38,469 nucleotides of DNA from Bacillota bacterium (GTDB taxonomy: Bacteria; Bacillota; Sulfobacillia; JAJZYS01; JAILZS01). The DNA is taken from the NCBI GenBank assembly GCA_023512375.1, contig JAILZS010000002.1:66659-105127 (forward strand), read 5' to 3'. Positions 15,522 to 24,315 of the stretch are shown piece after piece. The notes under the pieces were generated by a model. It ran no database searches. It had not been told where the DNA came from and saw only the letters and a program-made list of their open reading frames with translations. Position numbers and translations under genes: made by a program. How positions within the stretch are numbered: position 1 is the first letter of the stretch; each line of letters starts with the position of its first letter.

Positions 15522-17038
15522 GACGCCTCCGCCGGTGCCGGCCCGGGCGGCGCAGTTTCGTCGGTCTGCCCGGCGCAGGCCAGTCGGCCCGCGATCCCTG
15601 CGTACACCCAGAAGTAAACGTTTATCGGATCGAGATCCATCAGCCAGCCTTTGAAACAGTTCACCGCCATCACCAGGAAAAAGGCCAGGACCGCGCAGGC
15701 GGTGGTCCGCAGCAGGGGCGAGTGCAGTCGCTGCCGGGCACGCCAGGCAGCAGCAATCAGCGTGGCAAAGAGCAACCAGAGCAACAGCAGGCCGATCAGG
15801 CCCAACTCGAGGACCGCTTTCGCGTAGTAATTTTCCACGGCCACAAACGCTTCCGGGTTATTCAACCCGTACCGGGCCGGGCCGGTGTTAGTACCGGTGC
15901 CACTGCCGAACGGCGAGTTCTGAACTGCGTGGAGCAGGTCCAGATAGGCCGTCTGCTCGCCGTAGGTGACCAACAGCTCCCAGATGTGCTCGAACAGGCT
16001 GCTGGCCGGAACGTTCAGAATTCCCAGGGCCAGGGCCAGCACCAGGGAAGCGATCAGCAGCGCGCGCGGCAGTCCGCCCAAGCCGCGGTCGAATCCGTAG
16101 GCCAGCACGAGCAGCAGGGGCACAAAGACAAACGCCGCGCGCGCCCCGGACAGCAGCGAGGCCACCGCCACAAGAACCAGCATCCAGCGTCCGATGCGGC
16201 GCCAGCGGCGTGCCGGATCGCTGCGGCTGAGGATGTAGCAGGGAACCAGCATCGCCAGTGTGTAGGCAAAGTACTGGGTCGCGCTGCTGAACGTGGCCGG
16301 GATGCGTGGAGCCAGATAGCTGCCGCCGACTTCAAATACGGTGAACTCCTGGGTCACGTGTGCGGCCGCCTCACCATAGATGGCTTCCATGACCTCCTGG
16401 TGGCCGGAGAGACGCCCCAGAAGGTATTGCGCCAGTCCGACCAGACAGGGCACCACGGCCAGTACGACGCACGTCCGCAGCAGCGTGCGCAGCCGGCCGA
16501 GATCGGCCAGCAGTGCCGCAGTCAGCAGGTAGAGCGGCATGTAGAACACCCAAACCTTGATGCCAATCGCAGCGACCAGTGGCGTGGGCACACCGGGATG
16601 GAGAGCCTGCACAAAAACCAGCAGCACAAACAGGAGGATGCAAAGCGCCGGGGCGCGAGCGAACTCCGGCAACACGGTGCGACGCAGCACCCGCGCCCCG
16701 AGAAACCCCAGGTAGGTCGGCAGCGCAAAGAACAGATCCTTGTAGAGCAACGGATGAGCAAACAGGGGGCCGTCCCAGGGGTAGAACGCCAGCATCACTG
16801 CACCGGAAAACGGCAAATAGCCCAGCAGGCCGTAATAGCCGCGCTGCCAGCACAGCAGCATCAGTCCGAGACAGAACAGCAGAGCTAATCCGAGCAGGCT
16901 CAGCAGCCCCCATTCGTGGAGAATCAGGTGCGCCGCAAACAGGGCCACCAGCAAACCGCCCAGCAGAATCGCCGCTGGGGCCAACGCGGGCCGCGCCGGT
17001 GCGGCGTGCGGCTGGGTTCCCGTTCGAACTCCGTTCAT
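15518..17038 (-). CDS. Polytopic O-antigen polymerase-like protein (Wzy candidate)
   Basis: A 506-residue inner-membrane protein with about a dozen hydrophobic segments and a large loop near residues 210-260. It resembles O-antigen polymerase/ligase-like proteins of EPS loci; no motif as clear as HNDYLQ is present, but GTGTNTGPARYGLNNPEAF and AVENYYAKAVLELGLIG occupy the equivalent region. It probably polymerises repeat units in the periplasm. Its place between the tandem GT4-GT4 gene and a GT4 gene, with four-base overlaps at both ends, fits a Wzy role. The start ATG at 17038 overlaps the upstream TGA; only a G-rich stretch replaces a normal ribosome-binding site. Confidence 0.78.
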   Translation of the reverse strand: MNGVRTGTQPHAAPARPALAPAAILLGGLLVALFAAHLILHEWGLLSLLGLALLFCLGLMLLCWQRGYYGLLGYLPFSGAVMLAFYPWDGPLFAHPLLYKDLFFALPTYLGFLGARVLRRTVLPEFARAPALCILLFVLLVFVQALHPGVPTPLVAAIGIKVWVFYMPLYLLTAALLADLGRLRTLLRTCVVLAVVPCLVGLAQYLLGRLSGHQEVMEAIYGEAAAHVTQEFTVFEVGGSYLAPRIPATFSSATQYFAYTLAMLVPCYILSRSDPARRWRRIGRWMLVLVAVASLLSGARAAFVFVPLLLVLAYGFDRGLGGLPRALLIASLVLALALGILNVPASSLFEHIWELLVTYGEQTAYLDLLHAVQNSPFGSGTGTNTGPARYGLNNPEAFVAVENYYAKAVLELGLIGLLLLWLLFATLIAAAWRARQRLHSPLLRTTACAVLAFFLVMAVNCFKGWLMDLDPINVYFWVYAGIAGRLACAGQTDETAPPGPAPAEAS

Positions 17039-19374
17039 GGCAGACCCCCCACCGCGGACGATTCAGCCAATCGGTGCAACACGGCCGCCAGCCGCTGCCG
17101 ATACAGCGTCCAGGAAAACTGTTCCGCGCGAGCACGGGCGCGACGAGCCAGTTCGCAGCGCAGCTCGGGAGTCTCGTAGAGGAACAGAATGCGTTCCGCC
17201 AAGGCCTGCACGTCACGAATCGGCACCAGGAAACCTTCCTGCTCGTCGCGCACCACCGACCCGCTGTTCGGCGTGGTGATTACGGGCAGACCAGAAGCCA
17301 GGGCTTCGTAGATAACCAGCGCGGAACCCTCGTGCAGGGAGGGATACACAAACACGTCGGCCTGCGCATACCATCGGGGCAGTTCCGGTTGGGGAATTGG
17401 TGGCACGTGCCGGAAGAATTCCCGGTACCGGCGCAGTCCGCTGCCGGACCCCATCACCGGCCCAATCAGAATCAGCTCAGCGTCGGGTAATCGGAGCCGG
17501 GCAAACGCTTCCAGCAGATACTTCAGGCCTTTTCGCTGGCTGAGCTGACCGACAAACAGCAGCCGAAACGGCCCGCCGGCGCGGGGCAGTGCCGGCGAAA
17601 ATCGCGTGGTGTCGGCGCCATACGGCAGCAGTACGATGCGTTGCTCCGCGACGCCGAGGGCCGTCAGCGTGTTGCGGACATACTCGGAAGGAGCCAGCAC
17701 GCAGTCGGCCAGAAGGGCTTCCTGCCGGCAGCGCTCGATCAGCCAGTCGGGCGGCGCGGGGGGCAAGGAATCGGCGAAATCCGGGTGGAGTTCAGCTTCT
17801 TCCCGATAGAGCGCCGCGGCCGTGCGCAGGTGTCCGATCGTCTGATCCAGCACACAGCGGATGCCGAGCCGACGGGCCTGTTGAAACGCACGCAGCGCCG
17901 ACGTGTCGTATCCAAGAACCACGGCCGGGCGCTCCCGCGCCAGCCGGCGCGCCACGGACGCATCGAAGCGTTCGTTGCGCCAACGAAGCAGCGGCTCCGC
18001 CAGCGGTCGCGCAATGGAAAGGCGCGCGGCGCTCAGGTGGAGCACTTCCAGCAACGGACGGGTGGCAACCAGTTCGTCAGCCAGCGCCGGACTGTAGCGT
18101 TTGTGAAGCCGCTCGAGCGCAGCGGCGCGTCCATTCGCTGTGGCTCGCAGCAAACGGAACCACTGCGGACGAACATACAGGCTTGTGCAGTAGCGGCGGA
18201 GCAACCCCGCCTCGGCCAGTCCCAGCGCTGTCTCCAGGGAGTGCTGTGTGCCCGGGTGCGCTACCAGCACGCCGTGACGGCCGGTCTGGTTGGCGCGGGC
18301 CGCCCGGCGCCGGGCGCCCGCAAGCATTTCCTGGTAGAGCTCGTAGTAGCCGGCAGCGATCTGGTCCAGGGAAAAGCGGCGCGCGCACAGCAGGCTCCGG
18401 GACTCCAGTTCGCGGCGCAGCGTGGGGTCAGCCGACACGCGTTCCAGACAGTGGGCCAGAGCCACAGCATCCCCGTTGGGGAACATCAGGCCGACCTCAC
18501 GCAGCACTTCGCCAAGCCCGCCGGCGGCCGAACCGATGACTGCCCGGCCACAGGCCATCGCCTCCAAGGCCACGATTCCGAGCGGCTCTTCCCAGCGGGA
18601 GGGCACCACCACCGCCAGGCTCCGCAGGAAGGCCTCCCGCAATGCTTCCCCGGTCACCACACCGTGGAACGCAACCCGGTCCGAAAGACCCAGCGTCCGG
18701 GCCAGGGCCTGCAGCCGGCTGCGTTCCGTTCCGTCGCCATAGATATCGGCCTCGAAGCGCCAGCCGCGACGAGCGCAGACCGCCAGCGCTTCGAGCAGCA
18801 CATCACAGCCCTTGTCGACAACCAGCTGACCCACAAAACAGAAGCGGTTTCCCGGCTTCGTTTCGGGCGAGGGACGGAAGCGCGGATGGACAGGGTTCCC
18901 GATGATTCGGCAGCGCGGCGGGCGCAGGCACCGGCTGAGCCATTCGCTGATGCACACGTTGTACTGGGCCAGGTGCATGGCAGCGGCACTGGCTGCGGCG
19001 TGCAGCAGCCGTCGCGGCCCCTCGGCTGCAGCCACAGCCCAGCTGGCACGCAGACTGCGCGGCAGACGCGCGTTGTAGGTCTGGTGAGTCACCAGCACGG
19101 GCAGGCGTGCGCACCGGCCCGCGAGCACGGCGCGCACGCTCATCCCGTTCACATGGAGCAGATCGTGTGCGGCAAAGACGCGCGGCAGCTCGCCGAGTCC
19201 GGGACGGCGGAGCACAACGTAGGGCCGCCACGGCTCCCGGCCGTGTGCCGGGGTTTCCGTCACCACGGTCACCGCCACGCCCTGTTGCGCAAACCATTCG
19301 GCGAGCAGGGCGGTGGTCGTTTCGATGCCCCCAACGCTCGGTGCAAACCCGCTCGAGTAAAAACAAAGTTTCAC
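17035..19374 (-). CDS. Tandem GT4-GT4 glycosyltransferase fusion
   Basis: A 779-residue protein made of two complete GT-B glycosyltransferases. The first (about 1-370) begins VKLCFYSSGFAPSVGGIETT, has CFVGQLVVDKGCDVLLEAL and the EX7E motif EEPLGIVALEAMACG. The second (about 380-779) begins with GVLVAHPGTQHSLETALGL, has LLFVGQLSQRKGLKYLLEAF and EX7E in EGSALVIYEALASGLPVI. Both domains keep the key glutamates, so both are probably active and may add two sugars in succession. Two GTG starts are possible: 19407 overlaps the flippase stop (GTGA), while 19374 has AGGGA about seven bases upstream and starts at the canonical GT4 N-terminus. I chose 19374, with moderate certainty. Confidence 0.87.
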   Translation of the reverse strand: MKLCFYSSGFAPSVGGIETTTALLAEWFAQQGVAVTVVTETPAHGREPWRPYVVLRRPGLGELPRVFAAHDLLHVNGMSVRAVLAGRCARLPVLVTHQTYNARLPRSLRASWAVAAAEGPRRLLHAAASAAAMHLAQYNVCISEWLSRCLRPPRCRIIGNPVHPRFRPSPETKPGNRFCFVGQLVVDKGCDVLLEALAVCARRGWRFEADIYGDGTERSRLQALARTLGLSDRVAFHGVVTGEALREAFLRSLAVVVPSRWEEPLGIVALEAMACGRAVIGSAAGGLGEVLREVGLMFPNGDAVALAHCLERVSADPTLRRELESRSLLCARRFSLDQIAAGYYELYQEMLAGARRRAARANQTGRHGVLVAHPGTQHSLETALGLAEAGLLRRYCTSLYVRPQWFRLLRATANGRAAALERLHKRYSPALADELVATRPLLEVLHLSAARLSIARPLAEPLLRWRNERFDASVARRLARERPAVVLGYDTSALRAFQQARRLGIRCVLDQTIGHLRTAAALYREEAELHPDFADSLPPAPPDWLIERCRQEALLADCVLAPSEYVRNTLTALGVAEQRIVLLPYGADTTRFSPALPRAGGPFRLLFVGQLSQRKGLKYLLEAFARLRLPDAELILIGPVMGSGSGLRRYREFFRHVPPIPQPELPRWYAQADVFVYPSLHEGSALVIYEALASGLPVITTPNSGSVVRDEQEGFLVPIRDVQALAERILFLYETPELRCELARRARARAEQFSWTLYRQRLAAVLHRLAESSAVGGLP

Positions 19375-19403
19375 GGCTGTTCCCTGACCCGCTTCCGCGC
19401 TGC

Positions 19404-21017
19404 TCACGCAGTGCCGCCGTCGCGTTTTTCCTCCAGCAGCGCACGACGACGCACGAAGGCGAACAGTTGGCGCGCCTCAGCCAGGCCAAACAACCACGCT
19501 GCCAGAAGGAACACAGCGAGCCCGGCCGATCCCCCGGCCATGGTCGGCCAGAGCGCCCACGGCGGAGCGGGCGTCACGAAAATCCCGCGCACCTGCACCG
19601 CCACCCATGCTGCAGCCAGCGCGGCCAGCGTTGTTCCGGCCAGGAGCCGGGCCGCCGAAGCCGCCTGCACGACGCGCCAGCGCCATCCCAGAAGGCCGGA
19701 CAGCACAACCGCCTGGCTCCAAGCGACGGCCACCAGGGTCAGCACCACACCTTCGATCCCGCGATGAGCAGCGACTTCGGGCAACATCAGCGCGAGCACA
19801 ACCGTGCCTGCCAACTGCATCGCAAACGGCAGCCAGTTTCTTCGCATCGAGTAGCAGGTTTTCTCCAGGACCACATAGGCCATGGTGGCAGGCGCTCCCA
19901 GCAGCAACAGACCGAACAGGCGGCTGACCTGACGGGCCGCGTGGGCATCGAAGGCCCCCCGGCCCAGCAGCAGCTCGACCAGCGGCTCGCGCAGCGCGAA
20001 GCAGAGCAGGCTGAGGGGCACACCGGCAAACAGCACCAGACGCAGTGCATCCGTACTCGTATGGCGCAGACGGGTGCTGCCTCCGCCGGCATGGCTGGCC
20101 GCCAGCCGCGGGAACAAAACGGTCGTCAGCGCTCCGGGCACCAGCGCCACCACCATGCCCAGCTTGTAGGCATACCCCAACGCCGCCAGAGTGCCTTCGG
20201 CCAGATGGGAGGCGGCGCGGAGAACCAGAATCGAAACCACCTGGCCGAGCACGAACACCCCGATCAAGGGCAGCAGCAGCAAAACGATGCGGTGCAGCGC
20301 CGGTGGCTGGAGCCCCACCGGCGCCGTCCGCTCGACAGGCACAGCGGGCTTCAGACGCCGCAGGCGAGCCCAGGACAAGCCCACGGCCACGAGCGGACCC
20401 GCCAGCGCGCCCACAATCAACGCGCGGACACCAAAGGCATCCCCCAGAACGAGGATCGCCAGCACCAGCATCAGGTGCCCCGTCAGTTGGGCCACAGGCG
20501 TGCACCAGAAGATGCCGTTTGCCTGCAGCACACCCGCAGCGACTCCGGCGGCAACTAGCGGCAGGTAGCCGAGGGCAAACCAGCGCAGCATCGTGGCGGC
20601 GGTTGCCGCCGTTTCGCCGCTCAGCCCCGGGGCGAGCGCACCGACCAACGGTTCCGGCCACAGAAAAGCAGTCCCGGCCAGCCCCCCGAACAGAACCAAC
20701 AGCATCCCCATCAGGTGTATCGTCGCCTGCCAGGCGTGCTCCGCCCGACCCTGTGTGCGAAGTTCGACGAACAGGGGCACGAGGATGTGCGGCAGCACCT
20801 GCACGACCAGCAACTGCTGGCCGAGGACCAGAAAAGTGCTCGCGGCGCGGAAGGCATCTACCTCTGCTGACACACCGAACCGCCAGGCCAAGGCCATCTC
20901 GACGGCCAACCCGGCCGCCGGCGAAAGCGCCGAAAGCAGAATCAAGCCACCAACCGAGCGCGCCATCCGGACCGAGTCCGTTCTGCTTCCAGCCCCGCGG
21001 ATCTGTCCTGCTGCCAC
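19404..21017 (-). CDS. MurJ/MviN-family lipid-linked oligosaccharide flippase
   Basis: A 537-residue membrane protein with about fourteen hydrophobic segments, as in MOP-superfamily flippases. Visible family features include the N-terminal pattern around LAWRFGVSAEVDAFRAAST and the later LGYAYKLGMVVALVPGALTTVLFPRLA. These resemble MurJ/MviN more than Wzx. In an EPS locus its likely role is flipping the undecaprenyl-linked repeat unit to the periplasm; a second lipid II flippase is the alternative. The start is GTG at 21017, with AGGG eight bases upstream. A later ATG (residue 18) has no ribosome-binding site. Its stop overlaps the alternative start of the tandem glycosyltransferase gene. Confidence 0.84.
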   Translation of the reverse strand: MAAGQIRGAGSRTDSVRMARSVGGLILLSALSPAAGLAVEMALAWRFGVSAEVDAFRAASTFLVLGQQLLVVQVLPHILVPLFVELRTQGRAEHAWQATIHLMGMLLVLFGGLAGTAFLWPEPLVGALAPGLSGETAATAATMLRWFALGYLPLVAAGVAAGVLQANGIFWCTPVAQLTGHLMLVLAILVLGDAFGVRALIVGALAGPLVAVGLSWARLRRLKPAVPVERTAPVGLQPPALHRIVLLLLPLIGVFVLGQVVSILVLRAASHLAEGTLAALGYAYKLGMVVALVPGALTTVLFPRLAASHAGGGSTRLRHTSTDALRLVLFAGVPLSLLCFALREPLVELLLGRGAFDAHAARQVSRLFGLLLLGAPATMAYVVLEKTCYSMRRNWLPFAMQLAGTVVLALMLPEVAAHRGIEGVVLTLVAVAWSQAVVLSGLLGWRWRVVQAASAARLLAGTTLAALAAAWVAVQVRGIFVTPAPPWALWPTMAGGSAGLAVFLLAAWLFGLAEARQLFAFVRRRALLEEKRDGGTA

Positions 21018-21051
21018 GACGGTTTCCCTGTTCTCTGCGCGTCCGCACCGC

Positions 21052-21696
21052 TCAGCAGATCGAGCGGTGGACCCAAGGGTTGCAGGAACTGCGCCGGGCC
21101 GCTCGCTCGGTCGTGCCCCGGGCGGTCGAACGCCGCGCGGACTGCCGGCGCAGCGTGCGCAGAATCAGCGCGGCAGCCGCGCCGATGCCCGCAGCCGAAA
21201 AATCTGCCCAGGCAGATTCCGCCTCCTGTGCCGGCGAAGCCACGCGCACGGTCATACAGCCGGCCGCGCGGCCGGCGGCGAGGTCCCGCCAGCTATCGCC
21301 CACCAGGAACGAGCGGCTCAGGTCCAGAGCAAAGTCGCGTGCGGCGGCCAGCAGCAAGCCCGGGCGCGGCTTGCGACACGCGCAGCCGTCGGCGTCATCG
21401 TGCGGGCAGACGTAGATGGCCTCCACACCGAGCTGTGCGGCCAGTTTGCGGTTCATCTCCGCCAGCGTCTGCGGCGCAAGCAGGCCGCGCGCCAGATCCG
21501 GCTGATTGGTCACCACAATCACCGGCAGGCCCGCGGCGCGCAGCTGGGCCAGGGCGGCGGCAGCACCCGGCAGCAGCGCGAATTCCTCGAGCCGTCGCGG
21601 CGAAACCCAGCGCCCGGCGCGCCAGACCAGCCGGACGAGCACGCCATCGCGATCAAGCAGAACACCGGCTCGTTTCCTCTCGACAGGCATGGGCAC
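21052..21696 (-). CDS. gmhB: D-glycero-D-manno-heptose 1,7-bisphosphate phosphatase GmhB (HAD family)
   Basis: Removes the C7 phosphate from heptose 1,7-bisphosphate. Counting from the ATG at 21690, the HAD motif DRDGV has nucleophile D13 and acid D15. Motif II is VTNQ (60-63), and the zinc-binding loop C95-P-H97 ... C103-A-C105-RKP is characteristic of GmhB and HisB-N. Motif III is GDSWRDLAAGRAAG (131-144). The C-terminus (about 170 onward) is an Arg-rich tail beyond the usual 180-190 residues. The start is uncertain: GTG at 21696 has GGAG seven bases upstream, while ATG at 21690 is the alternative two codons later. The gene overlaps the 3' end of the SIS isomerase gene by about 40 bases, so the two are probably co-translated. 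Confidence 0.9.
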   Translation of the reverse strand: MPMPVERKRAGVLLDRDGVLVRLVWRAGRWVSPRRLEEFALLPGAAAALAQLRAAGLPVIVVTNQPDLARGLLAPQTLAEMNRKLAAQLGVEAIYVCPHDDADGCACRKPRPGLLLAAARDFALDLSRSFLVGDSWRDLAAGRAAGCMTVRVASPAQEAESAWADFSAAGIGAAAALILRTLRRQSARRSTARGTTERAARRSSCNPWVHRSIC

Positions 21697-22285
21697 GGAT
21701 CTTCTCCGCAAGACAAAAGGTCAGCAGGTGGTGCAGCACGACATGGAAGGATTCGACGCCCGGCGTGGTGTGGTCCGGCACTACGATGCAGACGTCGCAC
21801 AGCTCGCGCAGCGCGCCGCCGTCAAACCCGGAAAGCCCCAGGGCCGTGCCGCCCTGTGCGCGTGCGTATGCGACCGCCTGGAGCAGGTTCTGTGACCACA
21901 GACCAGCGCGGTCGCGGCCCGTGCCGCCGTGAACGCTGATCACCACCAGCACATCGCCGGGACGGAACAACGTCTCCAGTTGCCGCACATAGACGGCCTC
22001 CCAGCCATCATCGTTCGTCAACGCCGAAAGCAGCGGCAGATTGTCCACCAGGCTCACGGCACGCAACCGTGGCTGGCCCGGCACGATCGTGCATTTGAAC
22101 AGGTCGGCGGCCAGGTGCTGCGCGGTGCCTGCCGAACCCCCGTTCCCGCAGGTGAACACCGTGCTGCCGCGCTGCCATGCGGCATAGAGCAGCTGGATGG
22201 CACGATCAATCGCCACACGATCGATCGTGTCCGCCATGCGGCTGACCCCGGTGAGATAGTTCTCGATATAGGAGCGGTTTTCCAT
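21653..22285 (-). CDS. Divergent GmhA-like SIS-domain sugar-phosphate isomerase
   Basis: A 210-residue single-SIS-domain protein placed between the Gfo/Idh gene and gmhB. The phosphate loop TCGNGGSAGTAQHLAADL (45-62) resembles GmhA. The metal site is altered compared with the canonical copy at 2083-2661: H57 and H186 are kept, but the Glu and Gln ligands become D61 and E178. The second phosphate loop is ISVHGGTG (116-123) instead of STSGAS, with an insertion after it. It therefore may still isomerise sedoheptulose 7-phosphate or a related ketose phosphate, but a shifted substrate is possible. GAGG about eight bases before the ATG at 22285 supports the start; the frame continues upstream without a recognisable domain. 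Confidence 0.85.
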   Translation of the reverse strand: MENRSYIENYLTGVSRMADTIDRVAIDRAIQLLYAAWQRGSTVFTCGNGGSAGTAQHLAADLFKCTIVPGQPRLRAVSLVDNLPLLSALTNDDGWEAVYVRQLETLFRPGDVLVVISVHGGTGRDRAGLWSQNLLQAVAYARAQGGTALGLSGFDGGALRELCDVCIVVPDHTTPGVESFHVVLHHLLTFCLAEKIRAHACREETSRCSA

Positions 22286-22310
22286 CGTTGCTTCCTCGGC
22301 GCGCCGCTGA

Positions 22311-23378
22311 TCAGCGGACAGCTTCTGCTGCGACCGGTGCTGGTTCCGGCGCGGGACGAACCGTGCGTCCGGCGGCTGCGGCGCGGTACGCCGCCTCGAC
22401 CAGCCGCAGCGCCGCCAGGGCATCCCGACCGGTTGCCACCGGGGCGCCGCATCCGCGTACGGCTGAAACAAAGGCGCGCCACTCCTGCTCCCAGGAACGA
22501 TCTTCGCCGGCAAACTCGAAGACCTGCTCGCTCGGTGCATCCGAGTCCGCTGCGCGCGTTTCGATCTTCAGCTGCTCCGGGCCATAGTTCCCGCCCAGAC
22601 CTTCCACGCAGAGAGCGCCCTGACTGCCGCAGACCTCGAAGCTGAAAAGGTTGCGCCACTGCGTCCAGGAGGCGTGCAGACTGGCCACCTGCCCGGCCGC
22701 CGTGCGCAGCAACACAAAGGCGTTGTCTTCGACGGCCACCGGCCAGAACGCTGTCTGCACCAGTGCAGCCACCTCGACAAACTCGCCGAACAACCAGCCG
22801 AACAGATCCAGCGCGTGGATCCCCTGGTCGAGTAACTCGCCGCCACCGGCACGCACCGGGTCGGCACGCCATTCCCGTTCGTAACCGGCACGCCCACCGT
22901 GTCCGTACCGGCAGCGTGCCCAGAGCAGCCGGCCAATCGCTCCTTCGTCAACCAGCTCACGCAGCCGCGCAATTCCCGGATGGCAGCGGTGATTGAACCC
23001 GACCGCCAGCACCCGTCCGCGCCGTTCCGCTAACGCGACCAACGGAGCGGCCTCAGCCCAGTTGCGGGCCAGTGGCTTCTCGCAGAGCACATCCTTACCG
23101 GCCTCGAGCGCGGCGCGGGTGGCCTGCGCCAACCCGTCGTGCGAGGTCGCCACCACCACCACATCGACTGCCTCCGCCGTGGCCGCTGCTTCCCAGCGCT
23201 CTGCGACGCAACCGCCAAATTCGGCGGCCAGCGATGCAGCACGTGTGCGATCGGTATCGGCCACCCACACGAGCCGACCTGTGTCACTGGCCGCCATCAC
23301 GGCAGCCCGGCGGCGTCCGATGCGACCCGCACCCACGATGGCCACACGCAGTGGCGCCGAACTGATGTTGCCTCCCAT
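22311..23378 (-). CDS. Gfo/Idh/MocA-family oxidoreductase
   Basis: A 355-residue NAD(P)-dependent sugar oxidoreductase. The Rossmann motif VAIVGAGRIGRRRA begins near residue 12. The family motif CEKPLARN, with the catalytic lysine, is near residue 96. The helix AGGGELLDQGIHALDLFGWLFG near 180-200 holds the conserved aspartate and histidine (D-x-x-x-H). Enzymes of this family oxidise or reduce a sugar hydroxyl, often at C3 of a nucleotide sugar. The neighbouring SDR and dehydrogenase-like genes suggest action on the same activated sugar. The chosen ATG at 23378 has AGAGG only two bases away, so the initiation site is not certain. The frame extends to 23492 without a domain there. Confidence 0.86.
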   Translation of the reverse strand: MGGNISSAPLRVAIVGAGRIGRRRAAVMAASDTGRLVWVADTDRTRAASLAAEFGGCVAERWEAAATAEAVDVVVVATSHDGLAQATRAALEAGKDVLCEKPLARNWAEAAPLVALAERRGRVLAVGFNHRCHPGIARLRELVDEGAIGRLLWARCRYGHGGRAGYEREWRADPVRAGGGELLDQGIHALDLFGWLFGEFVEVAALVQTAFWPVAVEDNAFVLLRTAAGQVASLHASWTQWRNLFSFEVCGSQGALCVEGLGGNYGPEQLKIETRAADSDAPSEQVFEFAGEDRSWEQEWRAFVSAVRGCGAPVATGRDALAALRLVEAAYRAAAAGRTVRPAPEPAPVAAEAVR

Positions 23379-23454
23379 GGCCTCTGCCGCAACGAGCCGC
23401 CGCGCGGCCCACGGCCTTCCGCGCGCTCCCGGGAGCCGAACGCCGGCCGTCCCC

Positions 23455-24315
23455 TCAGCCGCGTGCCGCCTCCAGAAAATTCCGTCCGTCAATGCGCCGC
23501 AGGGTGTAGAGCGCCGAATTTGCCAGCGCAGCGGGTTGGCCGGCCAACCCGCGCCAATCGTCCCAAACGGCGCTGATCAGACGGCCGGTGATTCCGGCGG
23601 CCGCCGGCGTGGCCAGAAACACAGCCAGCTCGGCGGCACGCTCCGCCGGTGTGCCACCGGTGCGTTTCTGCTCGAGTGCCTTCGCATAAAACGCCGCCCC
23701 GGCCCGTTCGCCGGCGGCCAGCACCTGATCGAGCAGCCGGGTGTTGACCGCTCCAGGGGCAATCGCGTTGATCCGGATGCCGTACTCACGCACCTCTTCG
23801 GCCAGGGTCTCCGTCAAGCGCACCACCGCTGCTTTGCTGGCGCTGTAGGCAGAAAACCTGGGGAACGGCGCCACCGCACCGCCACCGGAAAAATTCACCA
23901 CCACGCCTTTCCGTCGGGCGATCATGGCGGGCAAGGTGCGATGCAGCACGCGCGCCGTGCCCACCAGATTGACCGCCACGGCCCGGGCCCACTGCTCCAT
24001 GTCGTTGTCCACCAGCGGTCCGATCGGCCCGTAGATCCCGGCGCAGTTCACCACCACGTCAATCTGTCCGTAGTGCTGCAGCGCGGCCTGGACAAACCGC
24101 TCCACATCCCGCGCGTCGGAGACATCACCGGCCACCGGCACTGCCTCCACCCCTTCGCCGGCGGCCTGGCGCGCGACCCGCTCCAGATCGGCTGCAGTGC
24201 GGGCCACCAACGTGAGATGGGCGCCGGCGCGGGCAAAAGCCAGGGCCGTCGCCGCACCGATGCCCTGGCCGGCCCCGGTGATCAGCACCGATTCCCCGAG
24301 CAGTGATCGAGTCAT
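23455..24315 (-). CDS. Classical short-chain dehydrogenase/reductase
   Basis: A 286-residue SDR with the cofactor motif TGAGQGIG (14-21) and NCAGIYG (about 90-96). Its catalytic serine is in VVNFSGGG, and Tyr and Lys are in YSASKAA near 160. IAPGAVNTRL is the usual strand after the active site. It reduces or oxidises a hydroxyl/keto group with NAD(P)H. Its start ATG lies in the last bases of the dehydrogenase-like gene (ATGA overlap) and has AGGAG seven bases upstream. The tight coupling implies the two proteins act in one pathway; the most economical guess is reduction of a keto sugar made by a neighbour. A 76-base gap separates it from the Gfo/Idh gene. Confidence 0.87.
   Translation of the reverse strand: MTRSLLGESVLITGAGQGIGAATALAFARAGAHLTLVARTAADLERVARQAAGEGVEAVPVAGDVSDARDVERFVQAALQHYGQIDVVVNCAGIYGPIGPLVDNDMEQWARAVAVNLVGTARVLHRTLPAMIARRKGVVVNFSGGGAVAPFPRFSAYSASKAAVVRLTETLAEEVREYGIRINAIAPGAVNTRLLDQVLAAGERAGAAFYAKALEQKRTGGTPAERAAELAVFLATPAAAGITGRLISAVWDDWRGLAGQPAALANSALYTLRRIDGRNFLEAARG

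Noticed and set aside
14031-15617. 528-codon open frame on the plus strand
   Set aside because: It is antisense to a methyltransferase, a GT4 gene and the end of the polymerase gene; the composition is that of a shadow frame.
17641-19767. 708-codon open frame on the plus strand
   Set aside because: It is antisense to the tandem glycosyltransferase, which has full family motifs. The protein is Arg/Gln/Ala-rich with no domain. Long antisense frames are common at this G+C.
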